This document shows, in pieces, positions 21,169 through 31,400 of a stretch of 64,000 nt of DNA. The stretch lies in contig VLTN01000023.1 of the NCBI GenBank assembly GCA_008330645.1, positions 310,001 to 374,000 on the forward strand, read 5' to 3'. Under the pieces are notes generated by a model that was given only the letters and a program-made list of their open reading frames with translations, did not search any database and was not told the origin of the DNA. Numbering within the stretch: the first letter of the stretch is position 1; each line of letters begins with the position of its first letter. The DNA is from Cafeteria roenbergensis. Taxonomy: Eukaryota > Sar > Bigyra > Bicosoecida > Cafeteriaceae. Made by a program: the position numbers and the translations under genes.

Positions 21169-22469
21169 GCGGGTGCGCTGTTTCTTCTCCTGCTTCTTCT
21201 CCCCCGTGCCGAGGCGTCTGCGCTGCGCTGCTGCCTGCGGCACCGGTGCGTCATGCCTTCGCTCTTGCTCAAGTGCGCGCTCTACGGGCCGCCCCTTTCG
21301 CTTCGGCCGCAGAAGAGGTCCGCGCTCGTGTCATTGCGCACAAGGGGGCCGGCCGGTTGTGCCTGGCTTTGAGGCGGCACAAGTGGAACGAGGACCTCGT
21401 TGCGGGCGCCTGCATGGCCATGACGGCCCTCGCGTCCGACCACGCGAAGGAGTGCGGCGAGGCTGGCGCAGTCACCCTTGTGCTGGACGGGATGCGCGCG
21501 AACGGGGACTCGTACCAGGTGCAAACGCGAGGCACGCAGGCCATCACCGCGCTGACGCGCGGGTGGGCCGTCAACCTGCGCACTGCTGTTGACAACGACG
21601 CCATTGCAGTGGTGCGCGCAGCGCTGGACTCTAACCCTGACGACGGTCAGTTGCAGTGGCGCGGCATTAACTTGCTGGACGCCTTGAAGCCAGGCCAAGG
21701 CGAGGACGTTCGCAACCGCGCGCTGCAGCGGTCGTTTTCTTCCTTCCTTCGGCGCAAGGACAGCAAGGCCAAGATGGGAGGATCTTTCGAGTGAGCACAC
21801 CACAAGTCACCAGCAAACACTCTGCATAGATCAGCTGGGCTTGCATTGTCACTGCGCGGCGCGGCCAGGGCTGCGAACCGGCGTCTGCCCGTTCGCGGTT
21901 GAGGCGGCGGCTGGCTTCGGTTTCGACCGATCGTGGGCTTTGCCCCCAGCAGCCGAGGCCAGCGCATTCACCGAGCCCGCTTCGCACGGTTGCACCATGC
22001 CACCAAGCGCCGGCTGGCCGTTGCCAAAGCCGCGCTTGGTCAAGTGGTGCAGCGTGTTACAGCAGGGGTGTTTGGTACTTGCGGCTCCTGGCGCGCGCCT
22101 CGCTGCGTTCAGAGTTGCGTTTCCTGTGTTGAGAGCGCACAAGCTCCTCGCCGAGCTCCCGGGGAGGGTTTTGCGATGTTGTCCCAATATTGTTGTCGCG
22201 GCGCTGCCCCAGCCTGCCCCCCGAGCGGAGCTGATGCAACGTCAGCCAACCAACAGCTGGCAGAGGCCGGCCGGCGGCTTGCGCTCGCCGTGGCCAGCAA
22301 CGAGCATTGAATGCTGTGCTGCCCTGTGTTGTTGCTTGTCCTCCGCCCATCGCCCCTTCGCAGCGAGCGCAAGCCTGCGCCCCCGAAGGCATCGGCGGCG
22401 GCAATGGCAGAAGTCGACCAGATGGCCCAAATGGTTGAGGAAGAGGAGGAGGAGGATGACGAGGACTGA
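19497..22469 (+). CDS. N-myristoyl-type armadillo-repeat protein
   Basis: Exon 1 (19497-19532) encodes MGCGASQPVGPS, a classic myristoylation start with a palmitoylatable Cys. Exon 2 is 19924-21010. Exon 3 starts at 21313 and either stops at 21794 (534 residues) or splices at 21790 (GTGAGC) to 22364-22469, adding an acidic tail ending EEEEEEDDED (568 residues). The phase fits exactly, so I list the longer form. The middle contains armadillo/HEAT-like helical repeats: LVELVSEREDDVEVLTAAFELLASAC, and a motif seen twice, DSYQVQLHGVRALGLLI and DSYQVQTRGTQAITALT, each followed by a DDGQL/GDGQL loop. It is probably a membrane-anchored scaffold; partner unknown. Intron 2 carries a CTG-rich repeat. 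Confidence 0.75.
21083..21168 (+). repeat. Compound CTG repeat in an intron
   Basis: Blocks of CTG (three to nine units) separated by AGTCG occupy intron 2 of the armadillo gene. The regular interruptions suggest growth by duplication of CTG-AGTCG blocks. Confidence 0.9.
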
Positions 22470-22967
22470 GCCAACGCGCTCGGCTCAGCTGCTTCGCGCC
22501 AACGCGCGCAAGCAGACATGCCGCTGACGATGGAGCAGACGACGGAGTTCCCCTCGCTCGTGTGGGGGCCAGCCTAGCTGAAAGCGTTCGCGCTTTTGCA
22601 ACCATCTCGTGCGCGGTTCGACGAACCCGCGTTTGCTTTTTTTTTGCGACGGCAACATTGTCGCGGCTCTGTGCCCGCCCCGGACTTTGCATGAATGCAG
22701 CCAAGGCTTCCATGCCTACAGCGCGCCCCGCAATTTTTCGCATGCCCTGCGAGATGTCCCGCCTTCTTGAAGCCCCGTCTGCCTTGCTGCGCGCTGCGGT
22801 TCGCTCGCGCGTTTCATTGGGTGTGTGTCTCCGTGCTGCTGCCGAGCACATGCGCCACGTGCAAAACGAGCAGTCTCCCGGCTTGATGCGGCAGCCACGC
22901 GCTTCAGGTCAACCGCCAGCAACCATGCGCTTGCGTCGAGGGAATGCCGCGATGTGCCGACTGCTCA
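22470..22967. other. Convergent intergenic region with two hairpins
   Basis: Shared 3' region of the armadillo gene (+) and DNAAF1 (-). A six-pair hairpin closed by a TTCG loop and followed by T residues lies at 22581-22597. An imperfect inverted repeat (GCGGTTCG...CGAACCCGC) lies at 22613-22631 and a T8 run near 22637. These could be 3'-end signals. A 19-codon ORF (22517-22576) is too short to support. Confidence 0.55.
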
Positions 22968-25900
22968 TCAATCCATCGCGTCAACGTCGTCGGCTTGAAT
23001 CGCAGGCTGTTCCTCCGGCACGTGAGTGTGCTCGGCGAAATCCGTCGGGGAGCTGACAGGGACGGGCGCTGCCACGGCCGCGGTGCTGGGCGCTACAGAC
23101 TCGGATGCCGATTCCGCTTCCCGCATTGGCGACCGGGCGAGCTCTTGCATGATCGACTCACGGGTCAAGGGAGCCAGCACTGCAGGCGCCACACTGCCTG
23201 CGGCGGCGCCCTCGGAGGCCCCCGCTGCGGCAGCGGGTCCCAACCGCCCGACACCGCCAGCTGCAGCAGCGGCCGCGTGCGCTGCGGAACCGGCCGCTGC
23301 GGCTTCGTCTTCGCTGTCGTCGTCGTCCTCAAAGTCTGCCGTGGAGGGCAGCGAGCTTGGGCGCACGTGATCCGAGTAGGCCGACAGCTCGAAGCGCGGG
23401 CCGCGCAGCAGCCGGGATATGGGGATTGCGGACTCGGGCGCCTCGGGAAGCAGCGTCCCTCGCTCGCCCTGCGCTCGCCTGCGAGCTGCCGCGGACGCCA
23501 GCGCGACGCCAGCCGCCATGCTCGTGTCTGCAGTCGTGATGCCAGCGGCCGCAACGCGCCTGCGCATCGAAGACCCCGTGGGGGCGTCGGCTGCAGGCGC
23601 TGCTGCGCTGCCTGGGGCACTGGCAGCTTGCGTGCCGGCCCGCGCATCGGACAGGAAGGCGAACCGCTCCCGCACGGCCTCCGGCGAGAATGCACTGGCT
23701 GCCCGGGTCAGAGACACGCCCGCAGCCGTGGGGCCTGGCGGGGGTGGGAGGCGGCCAGTCCGCACGGCCTTTTGAATCGCCGAAGCAGCGCGCCGCCAGT
23801 CGAACTGGGCGGCCGGCACGAGGCGGCGCACGGCCGCGTCGAGCTTCGCAGACCAGATTCCCGCCTCCCCGCCAACGGCAGCGCCAGCTGGGCCCCCGTC
23901 GCTTGCGGCAAGCGAGCCTGCAACAGTGGCTGCCGTTGACCCGCCGTCAGGGCCAGGGCGAGCCGGGTCGGCGCCGGCTCCAGAGCCGCCGCGCACGCCA
24001 GAGGCGCTTGTGCCGATGGTGGCGTCGCTCGCGAGCGATGCCCCACCGTCGGCAGTGAGCGACTCCCCTCCAACGGACGCCCCCTCGCCGAACACGGCAC
24101 CTCGTCTCGACATCCCACCGGCCCCGGCGGTCGAGTCCGGCACCGCTTCCCCGCGGCGTCGAGCGTACAGGCGCAGCGACTCGTAAACGGCATTTTGTTC
24201 ATCCGACAGCGTCACTCGCTCGCCCAAGGCCACTCCGCCTGCGTCGCCGTGGCTTCCGCCCTCGCCTTCGCCTTCGTCCTCGCCCTCGTCTTTCTGCTGC
24301 TGGCCGGCGCTCGCGGCGTCGGCGTCGCCTGCAGCGACGTCCTCGCCCCCGGCATCGGCACCGTGGGCCGCAGCTGCCACGGACGGCGCGGGCTCCGAGG
24401 GCGCGCCTTGGCTGGCGCAGGGAGGCACGCTGTCCCCGGTCGTGTCGCGCGCATCCTCGGCCCTGGGCTGTGGCGGCGCAACCGCCACAGGGGCGGACAC
24501 CGCAGCAGTGGCGGGGCCATCGCTGGCCGCTGCCTCCTGCCCGGTGCGTCGACCGGCATCGCTGCTTGCGGGCCCCTCCGCCTCGGCCATGCCGCCCTCG
24601 ATGCGGTCGCGCCAAGCCGCTGCCTCCGCCGTGATACCCTCGGCAGCGCCCGGAACCCGGCCAATGCGCCGGTCGGAGCGGTCGCGGATCACGCCCCCGC
24701 CGGCGACTTCTTCCTCGTCGGGCTCGTCCACCGCCGCGGCGGAGACGGCGGGGCTCGCTGCGGCAGCAGACGAGGCAGCCGCGGCCGCAGCGCCCGGCCC
24801 TGCGCCTCGGATGGGCACGCCCGAGTCGCCCACCTCGTCCCTGCCGTCGGCGGACGTGGTGGTGTACCTGACGCGCATTTTGGGCGGGAGCGCATCGAGC
24901 GGGGCCTCGCCACGCGCAGCCCTCTCGGCGTTGAGGTCACTCAAGGCGGCCTTTCGCTCAAGGCGCTTGCGCGCCACCCACTCCCGGTAGGCCTCCATCT
25001 GGGCTTTGTCGCGGCGCTGCAGCTCTTCCTTGTAGTCCTGCGGGCGGCAAGCCGGGATACAGGGCGCAATCGGTGGGGCGTGATCCGACTCGGGCGGGGC
25101 CGCCGATGCCACATCCAGAAGCACCATCAATTTTGGCAGCAGCTATGCCAGCAGCAGCGTCGGCAGCATCAGCAGCAGCGGTGTCGCCGCCGCGAATGAA
25201 GCCGCACGGCACGCGGCACTGAGCTGGCACATGCTGCCACCGCGTGCGCGTGCAAGAGTACGCTCGCGCGTATTGCGCCTGGACGGCTCACTTTTCGCGC
25301 TGTGCGCTCGGCGGCGCTCCCGCCCGCCTTCCAGGCCGCCACCGCCACGCGCTCCTCTTCAAACACGGGGCGGTCGTCCAGGTGGGCCAAGCGGGGCATG
25401 GCCGCGAGAGTGGTCTTGCGGAACTGGCGCATCGTGCGCAGAAAAGGGTTGCCGGTGAGCGTGAGGCATGCAAGCGCTGGGAGCGTTGCGAGCAGCGGCA
25501 CCACCGCTTCGTCGTCCACGTCGTTGTGTGAGAGGTCCAGGTTGGTCACAGAGGGACACTCGGACAGGGCGGCGATGTCGTCGGCGCTCTGAATGCGGTT
25601 TCGCGAGAGGTTGAGCGTTGTGAGGGACGGCAGAGCAGCGAGCGAGCCTGCATCGATGCGCTCAATAGCGTTTTGGGAGAGGTTGAGGGTCGCCAGAGAG
25701 GCCAACCCCGAGAGGCCCTCGATGCGGCTGATGGCGTTCTGCGCACAGGCAAAAAAGGCGGCGACAGGCAGGCAGAGGTTGAGGGCCGAGGTCAGCGTCA
25801 GCTCCCGAAGGAACACCAGCAGCGGAGGCATGCCAAGCGCAGGTGAATGGCGGCGCACACGTCTGCGCCACCGAGCCCCGCGCTGCGCACAGCGCGCAGA

Positions 25901-26358
25901 GGCAGTGCGCGCTGGCGCCCCGGCGGGCGACGGGCGGCGTGCTCACTTGCTGCAGAAACAACGCTCTGAGCGATGTCAGGTGCGAAAGGCCCTCGATCCG
26001 CTGCAGGCTGTTGGACTCGAGGAAGAGCGCGCGAAGCTCGGTGTACGGCTCCAGGTTTTGGATGCGGAGGAAGCCCCGGAAGTGCAGGTACAGCGTCTCG
26101 TTCAGCTCCGGAGACTCGTAGCCGTCGTGGCGCAAGCACGCAGCTGCGGGCGCAAGGCGCGCCACGAACCGGGACGGCCAGGGCGTTCGCACAGCACATG
26201 TAAGCACTCGTCTGCAACGCGATGGGGCCGCGGTGGCTGCTGTTCCGCCGCTCACCTGTGATGGCAGTCGGGCTCATAACGGGAACGCCGGTCGTGTCCT
26301 CGGACCGCTCCATGCGGTCCGCGTGCCATTTGCGCATCGTTCGAAGCGAAGGGTGCAT
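22968..26358 (-). CDS. DNAAF1: Dynein axonemal assembly factor 1 (ODA7-type LRR protein)
   Basis: Four exons, 26358-26256, 26143-25947, 25738-25292 and 25037-22968, introns all GTGAGC...CAG and phase-consistent, give 938 residues. Spliced sequence shows the DNAAF1 hallmark [21 protein letters not shown], then about six leucine-rich repeats ([15 protein letters not shown]-type; joined across an intron as [15 protein letters not shown]) and the LRR cap [20 protein letters not shown], which matches the family's 'YLDDRPVF...R...AW'. The protein pre-assembles outer and inner dynein arms in the cytoplasm before transport to cilia, so the organism should build motile flagella. After a short coiled coil ([20 protein letters not shown]), the last 600 residues are Ala/Gly/Ser-rich and disordered, far longer than needed for the core. 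Confidence 0.93.
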
Positions 26359-26507
26359 TGCAAGAGCGACTGCCCCCGCTGGCCTGGCCGGGTGGAGAGG
26401 CCTTGCCTGCTGCTTGGGCGTCTGGGGTGCGGCGGAGCAAACGGGCATTCCGAACGAGCAGAGCCGGCCCCGGACGCAGCAGGCGCAGCGAGTTTTGCGC
26501 CTGCGCA
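26359..26507. other. Short intergenic gap
   Basis: Only 149 nt separate the Gemin2 stop from the DNAAF1 start on the same strand, so the DNAAF1 promoter must be very compact or lie within the Gemin2 coding end. Confidence 0.55.
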
Positions 26508-27926
26508 CTAGCCCCCCTGCCCAAACGCATCGCGGCAGACACACAGAATCATTCGCGAGGAGGGACAGTCGGGGTGGGCTTTGCAGAAGCGAGCCAAGTC
26601 GTGCAGCGTTGCCTGCGTGTCCGTCACCAGCGGGGTGTCGACGCGCCCAAGCAGCGCAAAGAGCCACATCGCCGATCCCTGCTCGATCCCAAACGCTCGA
26701 AAATCCGAACCGGCCTCCCCCAGCCGAGCAGCCGGGGGGGGCGCCACAATCCAAGCGACGAGCTTTTCGAGCAGCGCCGTGACGGCCACATCGTCCAGCC
26801 GCAGCAGCAACCCAAGCGTCGGCGGCCGCCACAGGCAGTGAGCGCCGCCCATGCTCGCAGAACCCGCCCCTAGGGCTGCAGGAGCGCAGCCCGGTGGGGC
26901 CTCTGGGGCGCCTGCCCCCTGCTGAATGCAGCCGGAGCCGGAGCTGGAGCTGATGTCAAGCGCCGTGACTCTCTCCCGAGCTCCAAGGCCCGCCCCCGCC
27001 GAGTCTCGGCCCTCCCTATCTGTGACGTCGTCCTCGTCCGCGTCCTCGTCCTCGTCCGCGTCCTCGTCCGCGTCACTTGCAACCGCACCCCCCTCCTCCG
27101 GCACCGCCGCCGCCGCCACCGCCGCAGCGTCTGCTGCCACATCCGCAGGCACCATCATCGTGCCGTGCTCAGAGGGCTGTCCCCGCGAGGCGGACCAGTC
27201 ATGCGGCGGGTGCGGCATGGGCGCGGACGGCGCCAGCATCGCCCTCCAGTGGGACCACAGTCTCAGGGGAGGCAGCCTCCTCCGCGCCTCGTCCGAGGCG
27301 ACGCCCGCCCCCTCCCCACGGGACTCCAGCCACGGAAGGTACCAGGCCGGCGCCCGAGGGGGCAGCGGGGGCGGGGGCGGGGCGGCTTCGCTAAGCTCCA
27401 CGAACGAGCCGTGCGTGGCCGCGAGCGCGGCCGCGGCGCCGCGCTGCCCCCTCCGCCGCGCCACCATGGCCTTCTCAGGGAGCATGGCCATTGCCGCGGT
27501 AGCCAGCGCCTCCTTCCGCGCCCGGTCCGCATACCCGGGCGACTCGAGGGCCTGCGCTGCGCCCACCAGCCACTCGCGCAGGCCGCAAAAGGCCGCCAGG
27601 ACACCAGCGTCATCGCAGTCGCCGAGGGGCAGAACTGGAGTGCTTGGGCTCTCCCGGGCACCGGCTGCAGGCGCTTCCCCAGCTTCCGTGCGAGGGCGCT
27701 GCGCGCATCCCGCAGCCGCTGCGCCGCTCGGGGAACGCGGACGTTTCCTCGACCCCGCCTCGCCAGGGCCCTGCACCGCCTCCCGGCTGAGCACCTCAGG
27801 GAGCGTTGACGCCTGGATGCGGGCCCTGATGATCCACTCCTGGCCGGACTCGCAGGGCAGGCCGTCGGCCATGCGCTGGCGCACCTCTGCATCCGAGAGC
27901 CCGTCCTTGTCGCCGAGCGCCTGCAT
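26508..27926 (-). CDS. GEMIN2: Gemin2 (SMN-interacting protein 1)
   Basis: Single exon, 472 residues (human Gemin2 is 280). Near the N-terminus ESGQEWIIRARIQASTLPEV matches the family's 'PQEYLRRVQIEA..CPDV'. The C-terminal helical part matches too: LDDVAVTALLEKLVAWIV, SAMWLFALLGRVDTPLVTDT, LHDLARFCKAHPDCPSSRM and ILCVCRDAFGQ, equivalent to 'WLYALLACLEKPL...LRQLARRCS...LNLIICIV'. Gemin2 holds the Sm pentamer during snRNP assembly with SMN. Extra length comes from an acidic Asp/Glu insert (about 27000-27070) and Ala/Gly linkers. The ATG at 27926 is the nearest Met before the conserved motif. A 1074-codon ORF on the opposite strand overlaps this gene and the next and is probably a composition artefact. 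Confidence 0.85.
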   Translation of the reverse strand: MQALGDKDGLSDAEVRQRMADGLPCESGQEWIIRARIQASTLPEVLSREAVQGPGEAGSRKRPRSPSGAAAAGCAQRPRTEAGEAPAAGARESPSTPVLPLGDCDDAGVLAAFCGLREWLVGAAQALESPGYADRARKEALATAAMAMLPEKAMVARRRGQRGAAAALAATHGSFVELSEAAPPPPPLPPRAPAWYLPWLESRGEGAGVASDEARRRLPPLRLWSHWRAMLAPSAPMPHPPHDWSASRGQPSEHGTMMVPADVAADAAAVAAAAVPEEGGAVASDADEDADEDEDADEDDVTDREGRDSAGAGLGARERVTALDISSSSGSGCIQQGAGAPEAPPGCAPAALGAGSASMGGAHCLWRPPTLGLLLRLDDVAVTALLEKLVAWIVAPPPAARLGEAGSDFRAFGIEQGSAMWLFALLGRVDTPLVTDTQATLHDLARFCKAHPDCPSSRMILCVCRDAFGQGG

Positions 27927-28499
27927 TCCCGATGCCAGCCGCAAACCACGGGCTGCGCACACCGACCCGGCGCTGCGACGGGCTGCCGGCCCTCTCTCGC
28001 GCGCCGCGTGGTCGCTGCTGGGGCCGGAGCCCGCAGCCAGCGCTGCACCGGAGAGGCGAGCAGAGCCCGTGCGCGCGTTCCAGCACCGCGCTCGCTTGCC
28101 ACGCCGCCTCCGACTGCAAAAGCTGCCGCGTGGGCGCACGCGCGCTGCAAGCACGGGGCCCTCGGTGGGCGAACACTGGGTGCAAGCCCCGAGCGGACTG
28201 CTGTTCGCAACGAAACATGTTTCAAGCCCACACACGCTCACGACAGCAAAGCGATCGCGACAGAGAGAGAGTGGTGAAGCACGGCTCCGGGCTCCAGGGT
28301 CAACCATGGCACGCAGGGCCTCAGACTGGGTTGGGCCGGCGCCAGCGCTGGACCCGCAGTCGCACTTGCCCAAGCCCCACGAACACACACTATCACAGAG
28401 CATAAACGGCCCACAGGGGGCTTGGCAGCGCGGCGAGCGAGCCACGACTCACGGACGCGCGCACCCACTGCCCACGGCCCCGGGTGCCACGCCCGTCCC
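27927..28499. other. Intergenic, tandem minus-strand genes
   Basis: 573 nt between the B''-type subunit stop and the Gemin2 start. No gene or RNA recognised. Confidence 0.55.
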
Positions 28500-31400
28500 T
28501 CACTGCACCTTGAAGAGCAGCTCGAAGAGCGCAGCGCCGCAGAGAGAGCGCTTGACGTCTTGCGCGTCGAAGCTGGCGTCAGGGGCGCAGCCTCGCTCCG
28601 GCGCAATGAATCGCCGAGGGCGGATGATGTCCACCACCTGGTGCGTGGCCGCAGCAGCAGCCACCCCTTCCTCCTCCAAAAGCTTCACGCGGCTGAGGCC
28701 GGGCCCCCTGTGCCGGAGCAACGACGAGCGACGCCGCCTCCGCTTCTTGTGCTTGCCCTCGGCCTCGGCAGCCAGCGCCGCGCCGAGGCCCGCCCCCCCG
28801 TTCTTCATCTGCCGCATGGGCATGGCCGGCGAGCTCCCCACGGGCACCGCCGTCCCAAGCAGCCCCTCCTTGCGAGACTTGGCAGCCAGCGCCCCCCCCT
28901 CCAGCGGCCCGCCCGCTCCCCCCGCCGAGAAGAGCTCTGCCGCCTCCACGTCGCGCGCGTGGAACACCACCGCGCGGGCCGCGGCCCCAATGTCCCGCGC
29001 GGACACCAGCCCGTCCCCGCTCCTGCTGAGCAGACGCAGCCAGAAGTCGACGCTCGTGTCCGAGCAGGCGTCCTCCTGCGCCTGCAGCAGCCAGCACACG
29101 TCCTCGAAGCACAGCAGCGACTCCGTGTTCTGCGAGGCGGAGCCCGCAGCAGAGGCGGCACCGGCACCGGCTGCCGCCCCGCGGCGGCCGGCCGCGGAGT
29201 CCCCCCCTCCGCGGCCGTGGACCGAGGCTGGGACCGACAAAGCCCTCGCCGCTCCCGCCGAGCCGCGTGGGTTGGCCGGCACGGCGCTCCCGTACACCCC
29301 CATCGCCGCCGGCCGCCGCACCGACTGGCCCCTGGCAAAGGCGAAGACCAGCTCCCGGGTCACCTGCACTCGCGGCATGGGCACCTCGGGCCAGCCGACG
29401 CCGAGGGACTCGGCCAGCTGCTGGGCGCTAGGCTGCAGAGCCCAGGCCTCCGGGTCGTCCCCGTCCACCGCCTCGCTGTACAGGATGCCGTCGCTGCCCG
29501 GGCCGGACACGCGGGGAGGGAAGCCGCTGGCCTGGAGCAGCTGCCGGACGGTGATCCAGCCGGCGCCGGGGGCCCACTTGGCGTGGTGGGGGAGGGTCGC
29601 CGCGAAGGAGAAGAGCTGGTGGGCGGCCATAGCCGGGGCGGGGCCGAAGGGTGCGATGCCGTGCATGCTGCCGCGCGCGCACATCACCAGCGCGTCGGCG
29701 ATGTTGGAGCGGGTGATCTCCCGACCCGACACCCCCTGCGACGCAAATGCCCGCAGGGCCGCTGACAGCGACACCACCACAAAGGTCACGTACCGCGAGC
29801 GGCGCATGCGGTCGGCCGCCACCGGCCGCAGGTCCGGGTGGCGCTGCAGCAGCGCCTCAACGAGCGCCCGGAGGTCGTCCGGGCTGACCAACATGCGCCC
29901 GGCGCCGCGCGACGGGGCCGCGACGCGCGCCTGGCTGGACAGCCACGCCCCGCCGCTGGCACCGGCGGCGTGGGTGGAGCCCCCGGACGAGGACCCGCCC
30001 GCGTCGGCGCCGGCGCCGGCGCCCGCGGAAATCTCTCGTGTGAGGGACACCACAGACGTCGCCGGGGAGCGGAGCGAGTCCACGGCAGAGCCGCGCTCCT
30101 GCGGGGTGGAGGGCGGCATGCCCGCGGTGCGCGCCGCGCTGGCGCCGTAGCTGTTGCTGCCAACGGATTGCCTGTCGCTTGGGCCGGCCGCCACGCGGCT
30201 GAGAGGCTCGTCGCGGATGGCGCAGGCGGCAGACGCAGCGCTGGCCCCAGCAAGAACGAGCACCTCCTGGAGGGTCGCGCCGCCCGTGGGGGCGAGGCTG
30301 CCCGCCGCCGGGCCGGCCCCTGCTCCGCCGCGGGCGCCGGCAACGGCAGGCTGCGTGTGGCGACGGATGTCGCGGAGGCTGGGGGGGATGCCGTGGGCTG
30401 ACGCCACGCGGACCCAGTGCCGCGGGGACGGCTCGGTGGCGCCTAGGCGATCGCAGGGCGGCGGGCCCGCCGCTGGGATGCAGAGGGGCAGGGCAAGCGA
30501 CTCGGTCGCGGTGCCGGGCAGGCACGTGATGACCCGGAGACAGGCTCCCAGGCAGGCCAGCTGGGTTGACCGGCGCATGACCGGCGTCCAGAAGCGCAGC
30601 ACCTGCAGGGCAGTCACGCGGTCGCGGCGAGGCCACAGCCACCGCCTGCCGTGCCTGGTCCGTTCCCCAGGGCCGGCGGTGGTGGAGCTGGTGCTGGCGT
30701 CGTCAGAGGTCAGGCGCCCGCCCGCAGCGCCGAGGGCCTTGGGGCGCTGGCCGCCGATCCCGGCGGCGCCCGCGCCGCTCCGAAGGCCGCTGACCGCGAA
30801 GGGCGCGCTGCCGCGGGACGCGTCCCCGTCAGGGCGGGTCGCCGGGGAGGTGGGGTCGAGGCCAAGCGCGGCTAGCCCGCTCTCGCGGCCAGCGCCGGAG
30901 GCGGAGACGGAGCGGTCGATCTCCTCCTCCGCCTCGAACAAGCTTGAGGCGTGGCGGCCGGACGCCGCCCCCCGCCCCATGGACGAGCCCCCAGCCGCGC
31001 TCGCCCCCGCGTCCACGGGCCCCTCCCCCGGCCCGCCGGGCCCCGCGCTGTCCCGCTCAAGCTCCGAAGCAAGCCCGCCCTCGCCCTTGCCCGTCGCCTT
31101 GGGCGAAGTCATTGTCGCTCCGTTGCCCTCGGCCATCGCGTCGTCCATGCCCGAGAGAAGCGATGCGCCCGACATGGCGATGAGCCGCCGCTGCTGCGCC
31201 TGGGGGCTCCGCACGGACATGACCGGCCCTGCGGCGCCGTGCACGGCCACCATTGCGACCCCCGTGCGGATCGAGGGCGGCTTTCCGGCGCTGGGGAACT
31301 CGACCCCGCCCCTGATAAAGGCCGTGGTGCCGTCCTCGAGCGACGACGGGCTGGTGGGGGACTGGAGGCCCCTGCGAGGGATGGTGGGCGACGCCTCGTC

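Noticed and set aside
22517-22576. 19-codon ORF (MPLTMEQTTEFPSLVWGPA)
   Set aside because: Too short and unsupported by context; it lies in a 3' intergenic region.
26926-30150. 1074-codon plus-strand ORF opposite Gemin2 and the PP2A subunit
   Set aside because: It runs across two conserved minus-strand genes and their gap; composition is Ser/Ala/Arg-rich with no family signal. Long antisense ORFs are expected in stop-poor GC-rich DNA.
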